Source: an uncultured Oscillospiraceae bacterium
GTDB lineage: Bacteria > Bacillota_A > Clostridia > Oscillospirales > Oscillospiraceae
DNA: 63,794 nucleotides
Direction: 5' to 3'
Assembly (NCBI GenBank): GCA_944387755.1
Contig: CALXGC010000010.1
Coordinates: 1 to 63,794 of the forward strand
Below, in pieces: positions 58,508-63,794 of this stretch. The position numbers and the translations under genes are program-made. Each line of letters begins with the position of its first letter. The first letter of the stretch is position 1. A model generated the notes under the pieces. The model worked only from the letters and a program-made list of their open reading frames with translations, searched no databases and was not told the origin of the DNA.

Positions 58508-61500
58508 TGACGGAGGTGGTATTCCCGGACGGCGTGACCGAAATTGGACTGGGCGCTTTTGCAGGCTGCACGGGCCTGACGCAGGCGGTATTCCCGGATA
58601 GCTTGACCCAAATCGGGGACTGGGCTTTTAAGGACTGCGCGGGCCTGACGGAAGTGGTATTTCCGGACGGCGTGACCGAAATTGGACGGGGCGCTTTTGA
58701 GGGCTGTACGGGCCTGACGCAGGCCGTGTTCCCGGACGGCTTGACCAAAATTGGGGAGCGCGCTTTTGCGGGCTGCGCAGGCCTGAGGGAGGTTGCGTTC
58801 CCGGACGGCGTGACCGAAATTAGACGGGGCGCTTTTGCGGGCTGCGCAGGCCTGAGGCAGGTTGCGCTCCCGGACGGCGTGACGGAAATTGGGTTCAGCG
58901 CTTTTGAGGGCTGCAAGGGCCTGACGAAGATTACGTTCCCGGACGGATTGACCAAAATTTGGGACTGGGCTTTTATGGGCTGCAAGGGCCTGACACAGGT
59001 GGTATTCCCGGCCAGCTTGACTGAAATTGGGCAGGGGGCTTTTGAGGACTGCAAGGGCCTGACGCAGGTGGTATTCCCGAAGGGCTTGATTGTAATTTGG
59101 CGGGGCGCTTTTCAGGGCTGTACTGGCCTGACGCAGGCCGTGTTCCCGGACGGCTTGACCAAAATTGGGGCGCGCGCTTTTGAGGGCTGCACGGGCCTGA
59201 CGCAGGCGATACTCCCGGACAGCCTGACCCAGATTGGGGACGGTGCGTTTCGGGGCTGCACGGGCTTGACGCAGGTTGCGATTCCGGAGGGAGTGACGGA
59301 ACTGGGGGAGGGAGTGTTTGAGGGCTGCACAGGCCTGACCGGACTCACGCTTCCCAAGAGCCTGCGGACCCTCGACGGCCGGTTCTTTGCCGGATTCCCC
59401 GATGTGCCCCTGTACTTTGCGGGGGAAGATCCCAGGTATTGGGTGGAAGACGGCGCGCTGATGGGGCCGGACCAGACCCTGGTGCGGCCGCTCCGGGATT
59501 TGAACGGGGCGTACACGGTCCCCGGCGGGGTGCGGGCCATCGGACCCTATGCCTTCTATCGAACCGGCGTGACAGAAATCCACCTTCCGGACAGCGTGAC
59601 AGAGATTGGAGAGGCCGCCTTCTTCGAGTGTTCCCTGACCAGCGTCAAGCTTCCGGACAGCGTTCAGTCCATCGGAAGGGCCGCGTTTTACCGCTGTACA
59701 AGCCTGACGCAGGCGGAGCTCTCAAACGCCATAGAGGAAATTCCATGCACTGCCTTTCAAGCGTGTTCCGCCCTCACGTCGGTCAAATGGCCGGCGGAAT
59801 TGAAGACCATTGCCGAGGGCGCGTTCAGGTACTGTGCGCAGCTGCGGGAGGTAACGCTGCCCGATTCTGTGGAAAAAATTGAGCCCCAGGCCTTTTCCGG
59901 CTGCGAACATCTGGAGCGTGTGGCGCTCCCGTCCGGCCTGAAGCAGCTGCTGGGAGGAAAAGAGAAAGCCTCCTTTGGCAACACGCCCGCCCTGCGGGAG
60001 GTTGTGATTCCGGGGGAGGCGCTGGAGCTTCTGGAGACCGATTTTGACTCGGAATTTTCCCGCCGGTATGACGCGGTTCTGCTGGCCCCCAATCTGCCGC
60101 TGAAGCAGATCCCAGGCGGCCCGCTCCGCCGACGGGCCGCGGTGGGCTTCGCCCGCCTGTGCGCCCAGAACAAGCCTGTCCGGGATTCCGTGCGGGCCGA
60201 GTACCGGAAGTACATCCGCAGCCAGCGCAGCCTGCTGTACTTCGACGCCCTCCATGCCCCGGAGCTGCTCCACTGGATGCTTCAGGAGAAGATTATCCCC
60301 CTGAAGGATATGGAATCTCTGCTAAAGCAGGCGTCTGGAAATCTGGAGGCCACCGCCATGCTGCTGGACTACCAGGAGCGGCAGTTCACCGCCGGCGAGA
60401 AGCAGAAGAAGCAGGAGCGGGACCAGCAGGCGGAGATGGACTGGCTGTTCTCCAACGTCCTCGCCCCCGATCTGGCGAAAAAAATCTGGCGGTATGAGAA
60501 GAACAAGGACGGGGGCCTGACTCTCCTGGGCTACAAGGGGGAGGACAGCCAAATTCTGGTCCCCAACGCCATCGGGAAGAATCCGGTGACGGCCATCGGC
60601 CCCTATGCCTTCAGCCCCAATGCGAAGCCGCTTCTTGGCCTCGACCGGTATTTCCGGAGCAATCAACTGACCTCCGTCGTCCTGCCGGAGACTGTGACGG
60701 AGATTGGGGAGGGGGCCTTTGAGGACTGCGCCGTTTTGACCTCGGTCCATCTCCCCTCCAAGCTTGCCCGTCTCCCCCAGGGACTGTTCCACGGATGCGC
60801 CGCCCTGACTGAAATCACGGTGGAGGAGGGAAGTATGTACTATGCCGGCGACGGCGGGGCGCTGTTCACGGCGGATAAGAAGGTCATGCTGTTCTGTCCG
60901 GCGGGGAAAAAGGGGGCGTATACTCTCCCGGAGACTGTGGAGCGCGTTGCAGACAGCGCCGGTCCGGCCGCAGCGGGGGAGAGCGCCTTCTCCGGCTGCG
61001 CAAAGCTGAAGTCCATTGCGCTTCCGGCCAGTCTGGCCACGCTGCCCCCAGCGCCCTTCAGCGGCTGCAAGGCGTTGAAGGAGGTGAACGTGGCGGAGGG
61101 AAACACGGCCTTCCGCGTGGCGGACGGAGTGCTGTTCAGCGCGGACATGACGGTTCTGCTGTACTGCCCGGCGGCAAAGGCGGGGGAATATACCGTCCCG
61201 GAGACCGTCCGGGAGATTGCCGCCCAGGCGTTTTGCCGGTGCAATAAGCTCACCCGGATTTATCTGCCGGACGGCCTGGAGCGTATCGGCGGCGGCGCCT
61301 TTTTGGGCTGTGGAAAGCTGGAGACCATGACCATTCCCGGCGGCGTGCGCCGCCTGGAGAAAGCAACGTTTGAGGGCTGCCGGAAGATGGCGGACATCAC
61401 CCTGCCCGCCGCAATGGAGGAAATTGACCTCTATGCGTTCTATGGGTGCAGCCGGAATCTGGTGATTCACGCTCCGGCGGGGTCCAGAGCGGAGCGGTAC

Positions 61501-61539
61501 GCCGCAGAGCGGGAGCGGTATCTCTATCCGAACGGCTGA
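58468..61539 (+). CDS. Intracellular leucine-rich-repeat protein (BspA/LRR_5 type), 1023 residues
   Basis: A large protein without signal peptide or wall anchor, thus probably cytoplasmic, unlike most BspA-type LRR proteins. Residues 14-289 are twelve near-identical 23-residue repeats of the form LTQVVFPDGLTEIGxxAFxGCTG. More diverged LRRs cover about 290-520. A helical segment (about 545-690, including SLLYFDALHAPELLHWMLQEK and QKKQERDQQAEMDW) is followed by a second LRR array to the end. ATG with AAGGAGGAAACAACC is certain. It lies 240 bases after the VWA-like gene. Binding of protein partners is the usual LRR role; the partner is unknown. Confidence 0.88.
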   Translation: MSDNQEFAIEDGVLTEVVFPDGVTEIGLGAFAGCTGLTQAVFPDSLTQIGDWAFKDCAGLTEVVFPDGVTEIGRGAFEGCTGLTQAVFPDGLTKIGERAFAGCAGLREVAFPDGVTEIRRGAFAGCAGLRQVALPDGVTEIGFSAFEGCKGLTKITFPDGLTKIWDWAFMGCKGLTQVVFPASLTEIGQGAFEDCKGLTQVVFPKGLIVIWRGAFQGCTGLTQAVFPDGLTKIGARAFEGCTGLTQAILPDSLTQIGDGAFRGCTGLTQVAIPEGVTELGEGVFEGCTGLTGLTLPKSLRTLDGRFFAGFPDVPLYFAGEDPRYWVEDGALMGPDQTLVRPLRDLNGAYTVPGGVRAIGPYAFYRTGVTEIHLPDSVTEIGEAAFFECSLTSVKLPDSVQSIGRAAFYRCTSLTQAELSNAIEEIPCTAFQACSALTSVKWPAELKTIAEGAFRYCAQLREVTLPDSVEKIEPQAFSGCEHLERVALPSGLKQLLGGKEKASFGNTPALREVVIPGEALELLETDFDSEFSRRYDAVLLAPNLPLKQIPGGPLRRRAAVGFARLCAQNKPVRDSVRAEYRKYIRSQRSLLYFDALHAPELLHWMLQEKIIPLKDMESLLKQASGNLEATAMLLDYQERQFTAGEKQKKQERDQQAEMDWLFSNVLAPDLAKKIWRYEKNKDGGLTLLGYKGEDSQILVPNAIGKNPVTAIGPYAFSPNAKPLLGLDRYFRSNQLTSVVLPETVTEIGEGAFEDCAVLTSVHLPSKLARLPQGLFHGCAALTEITVEEGSMYYAGDGGALFTADKKVMLFCPAGKKGAYTLPETVERVADSAGPAAAGESAFSGCAKLKSIALPASLATLPPAPFSGCKALKEVNVAEGNTAFRVADGVLFSADMTVLLYCPAAKAGEYTVPETVREIAAQAFCRCNKLTRIYLPDGLERIGGGAFLGCGKLETMTIPGGVRRLEKATFEGCRKMADITLPAAMEEIDLYAFYGCSRNLVIHAPAGSRAERYAAERERYLYPNG
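58507..59334 (+). repeat. Tandem 69-bp repeats (12 units) inside the LRR gene
   Basis: Twelve in-phase 69-base units, each one LRR. Many 20-30 base blocks are unchanged between units (GGCTGCACGGGCCTGACGCA, TTCCCGGACGGC). Such DNA-level similarity favours gain and loss of repeats by slippage or recombination. Confidence 0.9.
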
Positions 61540-61548
61540 ATGTTTCTG

Positions 61549-61800
61549 TAACGGCAGGCGCACCGGGCCGCCGCGCCCCACACATACGTTTGCCCCCTCA
61601 TCCGGCGCTTCGCGCCACCTTCCCCCCTGTGGGGGAAGGCTTTGGAGCGTACAACGCCCGTTGTTGCCGTAGGGGCGGCCCTTGCGGCCGCCCGCCCCCC
61701 TTGTGAAAGAGAGCAGGGGGATTCCAAGCCGACGGGCGCACAATGTGCGCCCCTACAAGAACAGGCGCGCCGGGGCCGCCGCGCCCTGCAAACGATGCAG
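61549..61800. repeat. Interspersed repeat mosaic between the two LRR genes
   Basis: The 329-base gap contains GGGCCGCCGCGCCCCACACA, a CCTCATCCGGCGCTTCGCG unit, GTTGCCGTAGGGGCGGCC, CCCCCCTTGTGAAAGAGAG with GGGGGATTCC, and GGGCGCACAATGTGCGCCCC. The order is close to that in 58249-58390. No gene is present. Confidence 0.72.
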
Positions 61801-61908
61801 CCCCGTAGGGCCGGGGCTTGCCCCGGCCGCAAAAATAATAATCTATAACAATCAAGGAGGAAACAACCATGAGCGGCAACCAGGAGTTTGTCATTGAAAA
61901 CGGTGTTT
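61774..61908 (+). repeat. 135-bp duplicated gene-start cassette, copy 2
   Basis: The second copy of 58373-58507, carrying the ribosome site and start of the LRR-DUF4132 gene. The distance between copies is 3401 bases. Confidence 0.9.
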
Positions 61909-63794
61909 TGACCAAGTACAACGGTCCCGGCGGGGCGGTGGCCGTCCCGGAAGGGGTGACGGAAATTGGAGGGGGCGCTTTTGCAGGCTGCACGGGCCTG
62001 ACGAAGATCGTGTTCCCGGACAGCCTGACTGAAATTAGGGGCTATGCTTTTAAGGGCTGTACAGGTCTGACGGAGGTGGTATTCCCGGACGGTGTGACCG
62101 AAATTGGGGACGGCGCTTTTGATGGCTGCACGGGCCTGACGGAGGTTACGTTCCCGGCCGGCTTGACTGAAATTGGATGGTGCGCTTTTGATGGCTGCAC
62201 GGGCCTGACCAGTGTCACCCTCCCTCTGGGTCTTCAGAAACTTGGAGCGTATGCGTTTCAAAACACGAATGTCAGAAATCTTTTCCAGGTGATTCTGGCT
62301 GGCTGTAAAAGCACAAACTGGCCGGTGAACGACATCCCCTCGGCGGCGGCCGTCTACCTGACCTCCACCGCGAAAGGAACGAAAGCGCTCTGCGAACTGC
62401 AGCTTCATCAAAATGAGAACGAGAGCGTGGCGGCGATGACGGACCTTCTGTCTGCCCAGAAGGTCAAGCCCACAATCTATAAGCGGGCGGCGGAGTTCGC
62501 CCTGGAGTGCGGCGGCGCGCTGGGGAAGGAGACGCTTTTTGTCCTCTATGACGCACTGACCGCAGCCAAGGCCAAAAAGGCGGCGGAGCTGTTGGAGGAG
62601 GCGGTAGCGCAGCGGAAGGCGGAGGAAGACAGCCGTCCGGAGGAAGCCGCCGGCCATCCCATCGAGGCGTTTTGCCGGGCACATTATGCAGAGGTCTGGG
62701 TGAGGCGCCTGCTGAGCGCCTGTGGGCTGACCTTGGAGGACCTCCCCGCCGTCCTCTATAAAGACCGGGAGGAGAGCGCTCCGCCCTTTGTGCTGGGATG
62801 CGTGCTGGCCGATTATGTAAATATAGTGGAGAAAAATAAATGGTCGATAGAGGAAGAAATATCTTTCCACAAGAACGCCGATGAAATTGCCTCTGCCCTA
62901 GATCAGGAAGCCCTTCAGCGGGCGCTGGAGAGGGTGTACGCCACCATTGAGAACCAGACGCTGGACATCGTGAAGCACTATTTCACCGAGACATGGACCC
63001 TTCAGGTATCCGGCATTCTCAAGGCCCGAAAGTTCCTGATCCCCTACTGCCGGTTTGGTTCTCCGCAGCAGATTCGCAAGGTGATCTCCAATATGAACGC
63101 CTGGATGGACTGGGGGAGATATGAAAAACCCGGACGGCAGGCGGTGCATCTGGCCCAGTATGCCCTCTGCCTGAGCAGCTGCCGGGAGGCCATCCTCTGG
63201 GCGGACAAAAATGGATTTCTGGAGTTCGCCGCCGAACTGCGGGGGACGGATGAGCAGACTCTGCAGGACACGGTACTGATGGATTTCGGCCTGGAGGAGG
63301 ACGGCCGCAAGACCTATGACCTGGGCGGAAAAAAGGTGACGGTCTCCATGGCGTCCGACCTGACGCTGCGTCTCTACGATGAGGCGGCGGGAAAGGAGGT
63401 CAAATCCATCCCCAAGAAGGGCGCCAGTCCGGAGAAGTATGAGGCGGCCATGGCTGATTTTGCCGACCTGAAAAGGAATCTGAAAAAGGCGGCGAAGGGT
63501 CGCTGCGACCTGCTCTTCCAGGCGTTTTTGAACGGGAAGGAGCAGAGCGCCGCCGATTGGAAGGCGGTCTATCTCACCAATCCGGTGCTGCGGCAGGTGG
63601 CTTCCCTGCTGGTGTGGTCTCAGGGCCAGAAGACCTTCGCCATAACGCCCCAGGGGACGGCGGACTGCGCCGGACAGCCCTATGCGGTGGGGAAGGAGCC
63701 GGTCAAAGTGGCCCACCCCATGGAGATGGAGCCAGAGGACCTGGCGCGCTGGCAGAAGTACTTCACCTCCCACGGCCTGAAGCAGCCCTTCGAG
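61869..63794 (+). CDS. LRR-DUF4132 fusion protein (3' end beyond window)
   Basis: The frame is open for 642 codons to the window edge. Residues 1-135 hold four to five BspA-type LRRs nearly identical in style to the previous gene. A helical region follows (about 140-500). The last 130 visible residues fit the DUF4132 domain found in MolR/YehI-like proteins: DLTLRLYDEAAGKEVKSIPK, then GRCDLLFQAFLNGKEQSAADWKAVY, LLVWSQGQKTFAI and VAHPMEMEPEDLARWQKYF (shown in pieces), approaching a typical QPF end. There is no signal peptide. DUF4132 proteins often occur with MoxR ATPase and VWA genes; the VWA partner is at 56791. Confidence 0.82.
   Translation, partial: MSGNQEFVIENGVLTKYNGPGGAVAVPEGVTEIGGGAFAGCTGLTKIVFPDSLTEIRGYAFKGCTGLTEVVFPDGVTEIGDGAFDGCTGLTEVTFPAGLTEIGWCAFDGCTGLTSVTLPLGLQKLGAYAFQNTNVRNLFQVILAGCKSTNWPVNDIPSAAAVYLTSTAKGTKALCELQLHQNENESVAAMTDLLSAQKVKPTIYKRAAEFALECGGALGKETLFVLYDALTAAKAKKAAELLEEAVAQRKAEEDSRPEEAAGHPIEAFCRAHYAEVWVRRLLSACGLTLEDLPAVLYKDREESAPPFVLGCVLADYVNIVEKNKWSIEEEISFHKNADEIASALDQEALQRALERVYATIENQTLDIVKHYFTETWTLQVSGILKARKFLIPYCRFGSPQQIRKVISNMNAWMDWGRYEKPGRQAVHLAQYALCLSSCREAILWADKNGFLEFAAELRGTDEQTLQDTVLMDFGLEEDGRKTYDLGGKKVTVSMASDLTLRLYDEAAGKEVKSIPKKGASPEKYEAAMADFADLKRNLKKAAKGRCDLLFQAFLNGKEQSAADWKAVYLTNPVLRQVASLLVWSQGQKTFAITPQGTADCAGQPYAVGKEPVKVAHPMEMEPEDLARWQKYFTSHGLKQPFE

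Noticed and set aside
58507..59334. Regular 69-bp periodicity as a possible CRISPR array
   Set aside because: Units are directly adjacent, in one coding frame, with no unique spacers; they encode LRRs.
57196..59583. 795-codon minus-strand frame across the VWA and LRR genes
   Set aside because: It crosses two genes and a repeat mosaic; its own internal repeats are the antisense of the 69-bp LRR units.

Overview
The window reads as one piece of chromosome from a GC-rich, anaerobic, spore-forming member of the Clostridia, most like the gut Oscillospiraceae group (Flavonifractor, Lawsonibacter, Pseudoflavonifractor and relatives). This placement is inferred. It rests on an Rnf complex, a tryptophan T-box in front of trpXYZ, SpoVAC, a collagen-like spore-surface type protein, type 1B PyrD/PyrK, two giant 2-hydroxyacyl-CoA dehydratase activases, strong AGGAGG ribosome sites and frequent GTG/TTG starts. 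No rRNA, phage, insertion sequence or CRISPR array was seen. One tRNA-Ser(GGA) is present.

Layout. 1-2516: the end of an rnf operon (G, E, A, B) with a terminator. 2548-6628: a membrane protein, then a tryptophan-specific T-box leader and trpX-trpY-trpZ. 6632-9840 (minus): L-lactate dehydrogenase and an AvaI/BsoBI-type restriction-modification pair. 9910-14395 (minus): a small His-rich secreted protein and the first dehydratase-like/activase pair. 14636-20399: lysA, lrgA-lrgB, tRNA-Ser, a phosphopantetheinyl transferase, a DUF6512-like protein, an orphan spoVAC and sstT. 20428-28479: a YibE/F protein, an SLH-anchored phosphoesterase, ppk1, a MATE exporter, an internally deleted GNAT gene and a lipoprotein. 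28541-32921 (minus): the second copy of the dehydratase-like/activase pair. 33173-39405: glpK with two small genes, a frameshifted collagen-like gene beside a glycosyltransferase, and a phosphatase-GNAT fusion.

39541-44285 (minus): a pyrimidine operon, pyrC-pyrF-(DUF559)-pyrK-pyrD. A DUF559 nuclease gene lies between two copies of a 48-bp direct repeat inside it. 44364-47651: small protein, cytidine deaminase, secreted protein, murC, DUF378-like protein. 47745-54556: a complete phosphate regulon, PHO-box-like repeats then pstSCAB-phoU-phoP-phoR. With ppk1 and the secreted phosphatase, this gives the region a phosphate theme.

54648-63794 is the most accessory part: a DUF4358-like lipoprotein, dense interspersed repeats, twin XRE repressor-like genes, a perfect palindrome, and a locus with a VWA/metallopeptidase-like protein, a 1023-residue leucine-rich-repeat protein without a signal peptide, and an LRR-DUF4132 fusion that runs off the end. 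The VWA plus DUF4132 pairing recalls MoxR-ATPase/VWA/DUF4132 systems such as E. coli yehI-yehL-yehP. The ATPase would have to lie beyond the window. This locus and the repeat-bounded DUF559 cassette are the best candidates for poorly described biology.
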